Origin: a virus
DNA length: 64,000 bases
IMG/VR virus record: IMGVR_UViG_3300047496_000053
Coordinates: 1-64,000 of that record
Strand: one strand, 5' to 3'
Program-made: the position numbers and the translations under genes
Part shown: positions 15,933 to 23,584 of the stretch, one piece after another
Numbering within the stretch: the first letter of the stretch is position 1
Layout of the letters: each line of letters opens with the position of its first letter
Notes under the pieces: generated by a model
Told to the model about the DNA's origin: nothing
What the model saw: only the letters and a program-made list of their open reading frames with translations
Database searches by the model: none

Positions 15933-16273
15933 TACGCGGCGAGCTTGAGCTTCGCTTCTTGGCCGGTGGCGCCATAGCGCTTGACCATCGCGCGGATGCG
16001 ATCCCAATGGCCCGGCTTCAGGGCGTTCTGCGGATGCACCTTGGCTTCCATCTGGTCGATCGTCCTTCCCCTGATGAGCCCGAGCGCGATGTGGCTGAGC
16101 CGGGCTTCGTCCCGCACGATCCGCACCCTATGCAGGTGGATTTCTTCCCGTAGCGGGCCGCGCGTGCGCTTTTCCAAGCGCCGGATGATGCGCGCCTCGG
16201 CCGCTAGGCTGAGGCACTTGATCTTGAGCATTTCCCGACGATCGATGATCGTCAATCCGTCTTTGCTGAGCAT
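15932..16273 (-). CDS. Small helical charged protein, unknown
   Basis: 113 residues from ATG 16273, with GGAGA seven bases upstream. Predominantly helical and basic (RREMLKIKCLSLAAEARIIRRLEKR), with a conserved-looking LREEIHLHRVRIVRDEAR segment. It may bind nucleic acid, but no motif proves this. It is transcribed with the tRNA-like gene upstream and the Cys-rich gene downstream. Confidence 0.6.
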   Translation of the reverse strand: MLSKDGLTIIDRREMLKIKCLSLAAEARIIRRLEKRTRGPLREEIHLHRVRIVRDEARLSHIALGLIRGRTIDQMEAKVHPQNALKPGHWDRIRAMVKRYGATGQEAKLKLAA

Positions 16274-16373
16274 GTGATTCTCCGAGTAGGTGAGGTTGTC
16301 AAACGGCCCCGCGGTGCTCGGGAGGATCGTGGTGGCTAGAGGATTCAACGCATGGCAAATGCTCCGGTATGGG

Positions 16374-16444
16374 TGGCGCGGTCGTCGGGATTCGAACCCG
16401 ATGCGCTGAGGGATTGAAAGCCCGGCGCTCCCCGTGTCCACCGC
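16374..16444 (-). tRNA. tRNA-like gene with reduced D-arm, anticodon uncertain (TTC or TCA)
   Basis: Minus strand: acceptor GCGGTGG (16438-16444) pairs with CGACCGC (16378-16384) except for one mismatch; the discriminator is G and CCA is encoded (16374-16376). The T-arm TCGGG-TTCGAAT-CCCGA (16385-16401) is perfect. The anticodon region has GGG-CTTTCAAT-CCC, giving TTC (Glu) if T39 pairs with G31, or TCA (UGA-reading) if the loop is shifted one base. Only about 12 bases separate acceptor and anticodon stems, so no normal D-arm fits. Either a degenerate tRNA or a tRNA mimic. Confidence 0.5.
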
Positions 16445-16454
16445 GGACAGCGTA

Positions 16455-16483
16455 AAGCTACCCGTATGCCGTGAATGTGTCAA
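16455..16483 (-). promoter_or_regulatory. Sigma70 promoter for the tRNA-like gene
   Basis: TTGACA (16478-16483), a 17-base spacer and TAGCTT (16455-16460) on the minus strand. The expected start near 16448 is four bases before the tRNA-like acceptor strand. The spacer end contains ATACGGGTAGC, similar to part of the early-promoter operator. Confidence 0.6.
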
Positions 16484-16567
16484 CTTTCATCGGCGCTATG
16501 TGCGGGAGCGAACTGTTACACCGCTGATCGACGATTAGCCTTGACGGAAGCGCGAATTTTGGGCAAA

Positions 16568-16683
16568 TTCGTGGATCCGGGTCACCGCTGAACAGCGATA
16601 GGCGGATCCCACGAAGTACGAATTGGCTTGGGTCAGGGATTGCAGGGAATGGAAGCCGTGAGGCCCATCCCTGCCATTCGTAC
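16568..16683. other. Two strong stem-loops upstream of the replication genes
   Basis: Stem A: TTCGTGGATCCG (16568-16579) against CGGATCCCACGAA (16603-16615), one bulge, with an inner CGCTG-AA-CAGCG hairpin. Stem B: GTACGAATTGGC (16616-16627) against GCCATTCGTAC (16673-16683), enclosing GCAGGGA (16642-16648) and TCCCTGC (16668-16674). No gene is apparent between 16484 and 16733. The element could be a structured 5' leader, a noncoding RNA or part of the replication origin; the sequence alone does not decide. Confidence 0.55.
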
Positions 16684-16733
16684 CGGGGCGCCCCCCTGCG
16701 GTTCCTGTCCCAAGCCGGAAAGGTTTGCGCCGC

Positions 16734-17507
16734 ATGAGCTTTGCATTTCTGCCCTTCTACACGGGTGACTATCTCCGCGACACCCGCCACCTTAGCACGT
16801 CAAAGCACGGCATTTATTTGCTTTTGCTCATGCACTGTTGGGACCAGAAAGGCCCGATCCCGCTCGATGAGCAAGAGGCCGCTGGCATAGCCAATTGCCG
16901 GTCCACCGACGAAATCGAAGCCCTTCGCTACATCCTCGGCAAGTATTTTGTGCGCTGCGAAGACGGTTGGTACAACGATCGGATGCAGCGCGAAGTCGAC
17001 CGTGCCGACGCCATCAGCGGAGCCCGCCAATCGGCCGGGCGCGCGGGCGCCAATGCCCGGATGGCAAAGCTCCGGGAGCGCCAAGCAAATGCTCAGCAAT
17101 TGCCAAGCAAAAGCTCAGCAAGTGTTCAACAAGTGACGCTACCCCCACCCCCACCCTTACCCTTACAACCAGAAATTCCACCCCATGAGCGGGAAGCCCC
17201 CCGCTCGATTGTCTATCCGCCCGGATTCTCCGAGTTCTGGAAGGCTTACCCCCGCAAGCAAGGGAAGGACAAGGCGTTCACGCAATGGAAGCGGCTGAGA
17301 CCCGACAGGGCAATGCTCGATGCCATGCTCGCCGCGCTCGTCGTCCAAAAAGCGTCCGTGGACTGGCGGAAGGACAATGGCGCCTTCATCCCCCACCCGT
17401 CGACGTGGCTGAGCGGCGGCAGGTGGAAAGACGAACCGACGACGGGCGATGGCCTGTCGGTGACCGAGCGCGTGATGGCTCAGCTTGAGAAGGAGGGCTT
17501 CAAGTGA
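16734..17507 (+). CDS. DUF1376 replication-initiation-like protein
   Basis: 257 residues from ATG 16734 (AAAGG upstream). Residues 1-85 match the DUF1376/YdaU family (FLPFYTGDYLRDTRHLSTSKHGIYLLLL..CW). A Pro-rich linker (about 135-155) leads to a C-terminal domain with FWKAYPRKQGKDKAFTQWKRL and PHPSTWLSGGRW, common in phage replication proteins of the lambda O position. It is the first gene of the long rightward block and its stop overlaps the next GTG, which encodes a helicase-loader-like protein, so the pair probably starts phage replication on the host replisome. Confidence 0.8.
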   Translation: MSFAFLPFYTGDYLRDTRHLSTSKHGIYLLLLMHCWDQKGPIPLDEQEAAGIANCRSTDEIEALRYILGKYFVRCEDGWYNDRMQREVDRADAISGARQSAGRAGANARMAKLRERQANAQQLPSKSSASVQQVTLPPPPPLPLQPEIPPHEREAPRSIVYPPGFSEFWKAYPRKQGKDKAFTQWKRLRPDRAMLDAMLAALVVQKASVDWRKDNGAFIPHPSTWLSGGRWKDEPTTGDGLSVTERVMAQLEKEGFK

Positions 17508-18079
17508 ACAAAATCGATCTTCCGACGTTCGAAACCCGGCTCAACGAACTGGCCGAGGCTGTAGGGGCCAAGCCGCTCGGCGCCGCGGGGCTCGCGCTCT
17601 GGTTCCGGATCCTGTCCCCGCATTCGATCGAGTGGGTTGTCGATTGCCTGGACTCGTGGGCCCGGCACAAGACGAAGTTCCCGGCCCCGGCTGAAATCGC
17701 AACCATGTGCAGCGCGCGCGAGTCGGAACGGCTCGAACATCGCGCGCAGGAAGCGAAGAAGTCATTCGCGCACGGGGCCGAGGCGATCGCCAAGAGCACG
17801 CCGTCGGAGGGATGGAAGGCGCTCGGCGATTGCAGGGCCATCCTCGCGCAAGACGCCGGGGTGCCGAACGCATTTGATCCCACTGTGCGGGTCAAGTTGC
17901 CCGATCCGAAGCGGTGGGCGCACGCGCTCATTGCCAAAGCGCGCGGCGGCGAAAAGCTGTCCGTGATTCAGATCAACGCAGCGTGCGAAGCGCTAGGCAT
18001 AGATCCGGAAACCATCCTTGAGGATCCCGAATTGGCGGCAGAGCGCGCCGCGATTCAAGCCGAAGCGACGCAGGCATAG
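17504..18079 (+). CDS. Helicase-loader-like replication protein
   Basis: 191 residues from a GTG overlapping the previous stop. The N-terminal helical region with LWFRILSPHSIEWVVDCLDSW followed by KFPAPAEI resembles the loader family of phage SPP1 G39P and related proteins, which deliver the replicative helicase. The C-terminus is helical and acidic. The position directly after the initiator-like gene matches the O-P gene order. Confidence 0.65.
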   Translation: MNKIDLPTFETRLNELAEAVGAKPLGAAGLALWFRILSPHSIEWVVDCLDSWARHKTKFPAPAEIATMCSARESERLEHRAQEAKKSFAHGAEAIAKSTPSEGWKALGDCRAILAQDAGVPNAFDPTVRVKLPDPKRWAHALIAKARGGEKLSVIQINAACEALGIDPETILEDPELAAERAAIQAEATQA

Positions 18080-18125
18080 ACACGGGAATTTCGATGGTGT
18101 ATCTTAAACCGTACGGTGCTTTGCG

Positions 18126-18335
18126 ATGACCGTGAACGACAACTATCCCGACAAGAAGCGGTGGCCTAGCGTGACCAACGGCAACGATCGAGCGATCTTG
18201 GCATTGCAGGAAATGGGCAAGGAAACCGGCAAGGAGCCGATATTCCGCGACGTGCATTCCCAATGGATCGACACGAAGCCGACCGGCGACCGATGGAAGT
18301 ACAAGGGGACGATTTGGGAGTGTGGGCGCCCATGA
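18126..18335 (+). CDS. Small protein, unknown
   Basis: 69 residues, polar, with RWPSVTNGNDRAILALQEMGKETG and a C-terminal WKYKGTIWECGRP. No family recognised. A CCGTACGGTGC sequence lies just upstream (18103-18115), close to the operator element, but no clear -10/-35 accompanies it. The stop overlaps the next start (ATGA). Confidence 0.6.
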   Translation: MTVNDNYPDKKRWPSVTNGNDRAILALQEMGKETGKEPIFRDVHSQWIDTKPTGDRWKYKGTIWECGRP

Positions 18336-18580
18336 ACATGAGGCAAGGCGGCCCAGCTTTTCCCATTCAGCCGTTGGCTGGTGACGAGACTCGGTACTCC
18401 GGGATGACCCTGCTCGATTACTTCGCCGGGCTTGCGATGCAAGGATGGCTTTGCAGCTACGGACCGGACACGCCGCATCCGTCGGACAGCGAAACACTGG
18501 CGTTAGTGGCACGAAATTCGTACGACATCGCGATCGCAATGGTCGCTCGCAAGCAACTTATCGAGGGCTCCGATGGATGA
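18332..18580 (+). CDS. Conserved small phage protein
   Basis: 82 residues. It has the arrangement GGPAFPIQP followed by GMTLLDYFAGLAMQG, a motif that recurs in many phage and prophage accessory proteins of unknown function, and a helical C-terminus ending ARKQLIEG. The ATG overlaps the preceding stop. Confidence 0.7.
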   Translation: MNMRQGGPAFPIQPLAGDETRYSGMTLLDYFAGLAMQGWLCSYGPDTPHPSDSETLALVARNSYDIAIAMVARKQLIEGSDG

Positions 18581-18779
18581 TCCGTTTCCAATCACCGACG
18601 AAGAATGGCGCAAATACGCGGTACGGTTGGCGGTCGCCGCGCAAAACAAGGTTATGCCCGATGGCCCGGCGTTGACATTCGAGGAACTGAACTCGCAATT
18701 TGATGACCAGGAACGCGACGTTCTGGTCGAGTTCGTCAAGATCGTGCGCGAAGACATGCGGGAGCGCCAGTGTGGCTAA
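18573..18779 (+). CDS. Small acidic protein, unknown
   Basis: 68 residues, strongly acidic and helical (FEELNSQFDDQERDVLVEFVKIVRED). Its start overlaps the previous gene by eight bases and its end overlaps the following gene. No family recognised. Confidence 0.65.
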   Translation: MDDPFPITDEEWRKYAVRLAVAAQNKVMPDGPALTFEELNSQFDDQERDVLVEFVKIVREDMRERQCG

Positions 18780-19290
18780 GCTGGCCCTCTTCCGCACGGA
18801 CCAGGAAATGCCGAGCGCGGTGTCGCTCGATGCTGCGCGCCAGTTGGTCTTTGGCATCGTCGACGGCGCGACGAAGGAAGACAAGCGCGCGTGGCGCCGG
18901 TTCTGGAAACGGATCATGGGCCTGGACGTGGGCGAACTCATCTACTTCGAGACCGTGTTCCCACGGCACGGCAAGTTTCACCGGCTTCACATGGCCCTTG
19001 AGAGCGCGGTGTTCAACGGACAGGAAAAATTCCACGACTTCGACCAGTTCCGCAACTGGCTCAAGATCGGCGCCGGTTGGGTGACATGGGCCGTTGGCCC
19101 AAAAGGCGGCGTGGTGCCACTGCCGAACAGCATCAGCTACGCCGCGGCCGACGAGGAAATGTTCCAGCGGTATCACGCCAAGGTCGTCGAGTTCTTGCGC
19201 GGCCCGCACGCGGCGCCCTACCTCTGGAAGCACCTGAAGGGGAATGAAGCCTTCGAAATGATGGAAACGCTGATCGGGGATTTCGAATGA
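18772..19290 (+). CDS. DUF1367-like phage protein
   Basis: 172 residues from GTG 18772, which overlaps the previous stop codon. The central WRRFWKRIMGL, then FRNWLKIGAGW and PNSISYAAADEEMFQRYHAKVVEF, resembles DUF1367, a family found near replication and recombination genes of lambdoid phages. Function unknown. Family assignment is from motif appearance only. Confidence 0.6.
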   Translation: MAKLALFRTDQEMPSAVSLDAARQLVFGIVDGATKEDKRAWRRFWKRIMGLDVGELIYFETVFPRHGKFHRLHMALESAVFNGQEKFHDFDQFRNWLKIGAGWVTWAVGPKGGVVPLPNSISYAAADEEMFQRYHAKVVEFLRGPHAAPYLWKHLKGNEAFEMMETLIGDFE

Positions 19291-19592
19291 ACCTGCACAC
19301 CGAGGCGCACGCGCGCAGCACCGACCCGCACACCAGTCGTGAGGCCGCTGAAGCGGTCCGGGCGACCAGCATGGAAGACGCCGTGCTCAAGACTCTGGCC
19401 AAATTTCCCGAGGGCGCCACGGCAATCGAAATCGCCTATCGGATGCGGACGCCGCGGGACAACGTGTCGCCGCGCATGAAGCCTTTGGTGAAGAAAGGAT
19501 TCGTGCGGGACTCGGGTCGCGTCAAGCGCGGCGACAGCGGTCGCAACCTGATCGTGTGGGAAATCTTTCCGGCTCGGCAGAGCCTCATCTGA
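19287..19592 (+). CDS. Winged-helix DNA-binding protein
   Basis: 101 residues. TSREAAEAV precedes a winged-helix pattern: LKTLAKFPEGATAIEIAYRM (helices 1-2) and SPRMKPLVKKGFVRDSG (recognition helix and wing). Likely DNA-binding; target unknown. It overlaps the DUF1367-like gene by four bases. Confidence 0.6.
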   Translation: MNLHTEAHARSTDPHTSREAAEAVRATSMEDAVLKTLAKFPEGATAIEIAYRMRTPRDNVSPRMKPLVKKGFVRDSGRVKRGDSGRNLIVWEIFPARQSLI

Positions 19593-19604
19593 AGGGGGAA
19601 GAAA

Positions 19605-19958
19605 ATGAAGACAATGGGATTTCGCGTCACCGAGCCGGTGTCGTACGGATCCAAAGAACTTGAGGTCAAGGTTTTCCAGACGGAAATGCCGACCCAAGAA
19701 GCGCAGTTCGCAATGGCGCTCATCGAGCGGTGGGGCATGGTCATGGGAATGCCCGATGGGGAAGACAGCGCCGGGCGCACGCGGCTCAAGCTCATGACCC
19801 CGAGCCAACTGGTCGATCGCGCTTTCCAAGTGGCCAGCGAGGCGTACATCGTGGCCCGGCAGCGCGGCCTGATGGTTGAATTGCCCGATCTGAATCAGAT
19901 CAACGCGGAAAACGACGCGCGGATCGAATTGAAGCGCAGGGAAAAGGCCGAAGCGTAA
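19605..19958 (+). CDS. Small protein, unknown
   Basis: 117 residues following a strong GAAGGGGGAAG-type ribosome site. Begins MKTMGFRVTEPVSYGSKELE and ends with a charged helix. No recognised domain; conserved-looking middle LIERWGMVMGMPDG. Confidence 0.6.
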   Translation: MKTMGFRVTEPVSYGSKELEVKVFQTEMPTQEAQFAMALIERWGMVMGMPDGEDSAGRTRLKLMTPSQLVDRAFQVASEAYIVARQRGLMVELPDLNQINAENDARIELKRREKAEA

Positions 19959-19983
19959 TTTTTCAACCGAAGGGAGTTTTTAC

Positions 19984-20118
19984 ATGGAAGCATTTCTGAT
20001 TGGACTGGCCGTTGGCCTTGTCGTCGGCGCGATCGGCGGCATCATCTACGCCAAGAAGCACCCGAGCGTCGCGGCCCAGGTCGCGGCAGATGTCACCAAA
20101 GCGCAGGCGAAGCTGTAA
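19984..20118 (+). CDS. 44-residue membrane protein
   Basis: ATG preceded by GAAGGGAG. One Gly-rich transmembrane helix (IGLAVGLVVGAIGGIIYA, residues 6-23), then AKKHPSVAAQ and a short helix. Its TAA overlaps the next ATG. Function unknown. Confidence 0.65.
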   Translation: MEAFLIGLAVGLVVGAIGGIIYAKKHPSVAAQVAADVTKAQAKL

Positions 20119-20438
20119 TGCGGCCCTTCACGCAGATGGTCGCCGAGCTTCGCCGCGGCAGGACCGGCGACGAACTCACCGAGGCGATGCAGGCCCTCGT
20201 GCACGCCTGCAAGGAGACCGGCAAGACCGGCGCGCTCACTTTGGTTATCAAGGTGACGCCGGGCAAATCCGGTCAGGTAGAAATCACCGACGCCATCAAG
20301 ACCAATTTGCCGGTCTTCTCGCGCGAATCGAGTCTGTTCTTCGTCACCGACGACGGCGATCTGTCTCGCAAGGATCCGCGCCAGGAAGAGCTTCCGGGTC
20401 TGCGCGGCGTCGAAGACGAAACGCGCAAGAGCGCATAA
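20118..20438 (+). CDS. Small conserved phage protein, unknown
   Basis: 106 residues. A helical first half (FTQMVAELRRGRTGDELTEA) is followed by a strand pair, ALTLVIKVTPGKSGQVEITD, and an acidic C-terminus. It directly precedes the DUF2303 gene; such pairs are often neighbours in phages, suggesting a shared role. Confidence 0.6.
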   Translation: MRPFTQMVAELRRGRTGDELTEAMQALVHACKETGKTGALTLVIKVTPGKSGQVEITDAIKTNLPVFSRESSLFFVTDDGDLSRKDPRQEELPGLRGVEDETRKSA

Positions 20439-20447
20439 GGGGAAGTC

Positions 20448-21323
20448 ATGGGGGAAGACCAAAACACGAAGGCGCTGATCGACTTCATCACGTCGCGCAC
20501 CGGGCTCGCGAGCATCGGCCCGACCGCGGTGTCGATCCTGCCCAAAGACTATGCCGTTCAGAGTCTGGAGCATCTGAACGCCACGCCGCTGCGCCCGCGC
20601 GGCAATCCGGCGTTCGATGATGTCGACTCATTCACCAGCTTTTTCAAGCGCAAGGCCGCGTCCGCGGCGCGCGCCACCGTAGGCATCGACGCGGACGGCA
20701 ACCCGATCCGCGGCCCGGCCGAAGATTCACCTGAGAGCCAACCGCCGTTCCTCGTTTTCTTCCAGGAAGAGCGCTCGCTGTTCACGGCCATTTTCGATCC
20801 GGACGGCTGGCGGCATGACATCGCCACCTTCACGCTCAAGCATTCGCCCGAGTGGCAACGCTGGATCAAGACGAACGCGACGCCGCTCGATCAACTGCGC
20901 TTTGCGACCTTCCTCGAAGACAATGCGCGCGACATTGTGGATCCGGAAGCGGCCCACATGCTCGAAATCGCTTATAAGCTGGAAGCGAAGAAATCCGTCG
21001 ACTTCGTGTCCGGTATGCGGCTTTCTGACGGATCGACCGAGTTCACCTACAACGAGACCACGACGTCCAAGGGGAAGATGGAAATCCCCACGACGTTCGC
21101 GGTGAACATCCCGGTCTTCGCGCACACGGTCGGTACGCTGGTCACTGCAAAGTTCCGTTACAGAATTCAGGACGGCGGCAAGCTCAACCTCTGGTATGAC
21201 CTTGACAGGCCCGACATTGTTGCGGAGGATGCGAAGGATGCGATGGTCGCGCTGGTAGCCGAACGGCTCGGCGTGCCGATCCTTCGAGGCAACGCCGGGG
21301 AACCTGTCGAGAAATGGCTTTAA
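20448..21323 (+). CDS. DUF2303 family protein
   Basis: 291 residues. Matches the DUF2303 (YfdQ-like) family in layout: helical start, LEHLNATPLRPRG, WRWIKTN-like WQRWIKTNATPLDQ, FATFLEDNARDI, and a C-terminal strand region MEIPTTFAVNIPVFAHT. The family is widespread in phages beside recombination genes; its biochemical role is unknown. Confidence 0.75.
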   Translation: MGEDQNTKALIDFITSRTGLASIGPTAVSILPKDYAVQSLEHLNATPLRPRGNPAFDDVDSFTSFFKRKAASAARATVGIDADGNPIRGPAEDSPESQPPFLVFFQEERSLFTAIFDPDGWRHDIATFTLKHSPEWQRWIKTNATPLDQLRFATFLEDNARDIVDPEAAHMLEIAYKLEAKKSVDFVSGMRLSDGSTEFTYNETTTSKGKMEIPTTFAVNIPVFAHTVGTLVTAKFRYRIQDGGKLNLWYDLDRPDIVAEDAKDAMVALVAERLGVPILRGNAGEPVEKWL

Positions 21324-21661
21324 CGCAACATCGGTCCTACCCGAAACAGACGGCGCTGCGCAACGAAGACTTGCGCCGCGCCGTTTCCTTATTGCCTTGC
21401 GTTCTTTGCGGAATCTGCGGCTACACCCAAGCGGCCCACATCGGCGGTCTCGAAGCCGGGAAGGGAATCGGCCTCAAGGTCTCGGACAGCCACATCGGAG
21501 CGCTCTGCACCTTGCACCCGGGTCCGGGCGGCAAGCTGGTCCAGGGATGCCACGAGAAATTTGACCAGCACAAGCTAGGCCCCGGTCTCGAAGCGACGAT
21601 CGTCATGCGGACTTACATCGGCCTCATGGAAAAAGGTCTGTTGAAAGTCGTGCTGCCGTGA
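21314..21661 (+). CDS. Zinc-binding nuclease-like protein (YbcO/HNH type)
   Basis: 115 residues overlapping the DUF2303 gene. CVLCG (about 29-33), QAAHIGG (about 39-45), GALCTLHPG and GCHEKFDQH resemble the Cys/His pattern of YbcO/DUF1364 and HNH-type phage nucleases that act on branched DNA. It is followed at once by a VRR-like nuclease gene, making a small DNA-processing cluster. Activity is inferred. Confidence 0.6.
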   Translation: MALTQHRSYPKQTALRNEDLRRAVSLLPCVLCGICGYTQAAHIGGLEAGKGIGLKVSDSHIGALCTLHPGPGGKLVQGCHEKFDQHKLGPGLEATIVMRTYIGLMEKGLLKVVLP

Positions 21662-21948
21662 GAGCCTACCGAGCCAGCAAAATCGACGCCAATCAACCGG
21701 CCATCGTAGAGGCCCTTGAGCGCGTCGGCGCGCTGGTCTGGTACATAGAGAAGCCCTTCGACCTTCTCGTGCGCTACGGGCGCGCGTGGCACGTCCTTGA
21801 AGTCAAAAACAAGCTCGGCAAAAACCAGCACACTCCGCAACAAATAATCGACATGAAGCGCCTCGCGGCCTCCGAAGGGGTGCAAAATGCGGTCCGGACG
21901 GTGTATACGCCGGAAGACGCCTTGCGGGCGGTGGGTGCTACCAAATGA
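21658..21948 (+). CDS. VRR/PD-(D/E)XK nuclease-like protein
   Basis: 96 residues from a GTG overlapping the previous stop. The pattern ..KIDANQPAIVEALERVGALVW..., then FDLLVRYGRAWHVLEVKNK, gives the D...E-x-K core of the small phage VRR-NUC-like family (Asp in FDLLV, Glu and Lys in EVK). These are candidate structure-specific nucleases. Confidence 0.7.
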   Translation: MRAYRASKIDANQPAIVEALERVGALVWYIEKPFDLLVRYGRAWHVLEVKNKLGKNQHTPQQIIDMKRLAASEGVQNAVRTVYTPEDALRAVGATK

Positions 21949-22274
21949 GCGCGCTGCCCCAGGATGAGTACGGTGACCCGCTCGAAATCCTAATTCGACG
22001 CGAGGCCAGATCATGCAAGGGGTGTCAGCATTCCATAGCGGTCTTGACTATCAAAATTTGCTCGCTCAGGCGCAAGCACGGGCGGCGCTGCAAAGATTTC
22101 AGGAACCGCTCTTCTCCGATGTCCGAGCCGCCCTCATGTTCAGCTTCCACATGGACGAACGTGAAATTCTCGCCTTCCCGCAGTGCTACGCCGGTAATCC
22201 CACCTACGGATGCCGGGTCGCGCTTACAGCATACGAATGGCACGCTCAGGCTGCGCTCATCCGCGAAGACATAG
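21945..22274 (+). CDS. Cys-cluster small protein overlapping the next gene
   Basis: 109 residues. The first 55 contain CKGCQH then IKICSLRRKHGRRCKDF, a four-Cys pattern frequent in short phage proteins near antitermination-like genes. The remainder (Ser/Pro/Thr-rich) overlaps the next gene in another frame for about 260 bases and looks non-coding, so the true protein may effectively consist of the N-terminal part. Confidence 0.5.
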   Translation: MSALPQDEYGDPLEILIRREARSCKGCQHSIAVLTIKICSLRRKHGRRCKDFRNRSSPMSEPPSCSASTWTNVKFSPSRSATPVIPPTDAGSRLQHTNGTLRLRSSAKT

Positions 22275-22597
22275 CTAAAAATTTCCGGGATCTGGAGCTT
22301 GCCCTTGTGCTGGCTGACTACGGCGCCGGGCGCTACCGGGTGGCCGGTGCTCAGCAGTTCGCCGAGGAATTCGCCCGGCGCTCCGACAAGCCGTACGTGA
22401 CGAAGCAAGGGGTGTTGCGTCACTTCGGGCTATCGGACAAGCAAGTCGAAGTGATCGCGCGCACGGCGGCGGTGCCAAAGCGCACCGTGGAACGAATCCT
22501 CGCGGACCTCCGGATGCACATCGGGCAGATGCAGGACAACATCCAGCCCCGGCTGGATCTTCTCTTCGTCGCTACGGGACTCTGCGAACGGCTCTAG
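22013..22597 (+). CDS. Late-regulator-like small phage protein, unknown
   Basis: 194 residues. DVRAALMFSFHMDEREIL is followed by a helical region ending with TKQGVLRHFGLSDKQVEVIARTAAVPKRTVERILADL, which looks like a helix-turn-helix. Genes with this layout sit at the end of early regions in several proteobacterial phages. A transcriptional role is plausible but not shown. Its stop overlaps the stop of a convergent gene. Confidence 0.6.
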   Translation: MQGVSAFHSGLDYQNLLAQAQARAALQRFQEPLFSDVRAALMFSFHMDEREILAFPQCYAGNPTYGCRVALTAYEWHAQAALIREDIAKNFRDLELALVLADYGAGRYRVAGAQQFAEEFARRSDKPYVTKQGVLRHFGLSDKQVEVIARTAAVPKRTVERILADLRMHIGQMQDNIQPRLDLLFVATGLCERL

Positions 22598-22782
22598 GCC
22601 GGAAGGTCGACGATCGGGATGTCGCGCCACTCCGACGCGGTAAATGATTCGCCGTTTTGATTCTTGCCGTAAGAGTGAAAAAGCCCCTGCAACACCACTT
22701 CGGTCCGACCGTCGACGAGGCGCCGCGCTAGGCGATATTCCTTGGGCGTGGTCGATCCAAGCGTGTAGGGCATGTTCATCAT
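22594..22782 (-). CDS. Small protein, unknown
   Basis: 62 residues from ATGATG at 22782/22779, overlapping the stop of the upstream gene. Begins MMNMPYTLGSTTPKEYRLARRLVDG and ends WRDIPIVDLPA. No family recognised. Part of the short leftward block with the XRE gene. Confidence 0.55.
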   Translation of the reverse strand: MMNMPYTLGSTTPKEYRLARRLVDGRTEVVLQGLFHSYGKNQNGESFTASEWRDIPIVDLPA

Positions 22783-23285
22783 GACGACGGCCCAAGCGGT
22801 CCGTGGATGAACTTGTCGAGAATGACTTGCATCTGGTCGACGCTCGTGAAGCGGCCGGTAACCATCTGCGATCGTTTGACCGGCGAGAAAGCCTTGAACG
22901 GCGTCAGTTCGAGCATCCATTCATCGTTGTCGTCCCCCATCGAGTAGAGCGACGCCCGAAGCTGGAATAGTTCGTTGTCCATCACCATCATGGGGTGGCG
23001 CTGCGTCATAGCCGGGTTGAGCATATCGACCACGATGCCCTTGTAGTGCCCCTTGCACTTGACCCATGGCCCGGTCGGGTGCTCGTCAGCATTGGCATAC
23101 TCGTTGAGCGCGGTGATCGCCTGCGCCTCGTGCTCGTAGCAGTATCGCCGCTGGTAGCCGATGGGTGTCATGCCGACGAAGAGGCCATAGGTGTATGCCA
23201 TCTGCATGATGGCGCACACCGTTCCATCGGGCAAGGTCTTGAGGTTGGTGTAATCCTCGGGGATAGCTGGCGGGTTGTCGTTCAT
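22779..23285 (-). CDS. Protein of the leftward regulatory block, unknown
   Basis: 168 residues with mixed alpha/beta appearance (GTVCAIMQMAYTYGLFVGM, then WVKCKGHYKGIVVDML, DNDEWMLELTPFKAFSP). No recognised domain. It overlaps both neighbours by four bases, so the four leftward genes form one operon. Confidence 0.65.
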   Translation of the reverse strand: MNDNPPAIPEDYTNLKTLPDGTVCAIMQMAYTYGLFVGMTPIGYQRRYCYEHEAQAITALNEYANADEHPTGPWVKCKGHYKGIVVDMLNPAMTQRHPMMVMDNELFQLRASLYSMGDDNDEWMLELTPFKAFSPVKRSQMVTGRFTSVDQMQVILDKFIHGPLGPSS

Positions 23286-23581
23286 GCCTCGGCTTCCTCT
23301 TCAACGTCGACCGGCTCGGCCTCCGGATCGATTCGCTTGAGCCACTTGTCTTTCACGCAGGCGTACGTCGAATCGGTAAAGCTGCCCAAGCTCGTCGGCG
23401 ATCGAATCGGCCCATGGAGCGACTTCACGATCCAGTACGCATCGCCGCTCGTGTTCCGGAGCAAGATGTCTCCAAGTGGCGTAGGGTTGAGACCGTTGCA
23501 CGCCTGATACACCACTTCGACCAGCCACCCCTGCATCGAAGGATGAACGATCTTCGCAAAATCCCCGGCTTTGACGTTCAT
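23282..23581 (-). CDS. Small phage protein, unknown
   Basis: 99 residues. The N-terminus MNVKAGDFAKIVHPSMQGWL followed by VEVVYQACNG resembles small SH3-like barrels found in many phage accessory proteins. The C-terminus is highly acidic (EPVDVEEEAEA). Confidence 0.6.
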   Translation of the reverse strand: MNVKAGDFAKIVHPSMQGWLVEVVYQACNGLNPTPLGDILLRNTSGDAYWIVKSLHGPIRSPTSLGSFTDSTYACVKDKWLKRIDPEAEPVDVEEEAEA

Positions 23582-23584
23582 GGC

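Noticed and set aside
16458-16790. 110-codon leftward frame over the tRNA promoter and structured element
   Set aside because: It overlaps a good promoter, the stem-loops and the start of the DUF1376 gene, and its translation shows no coding character.
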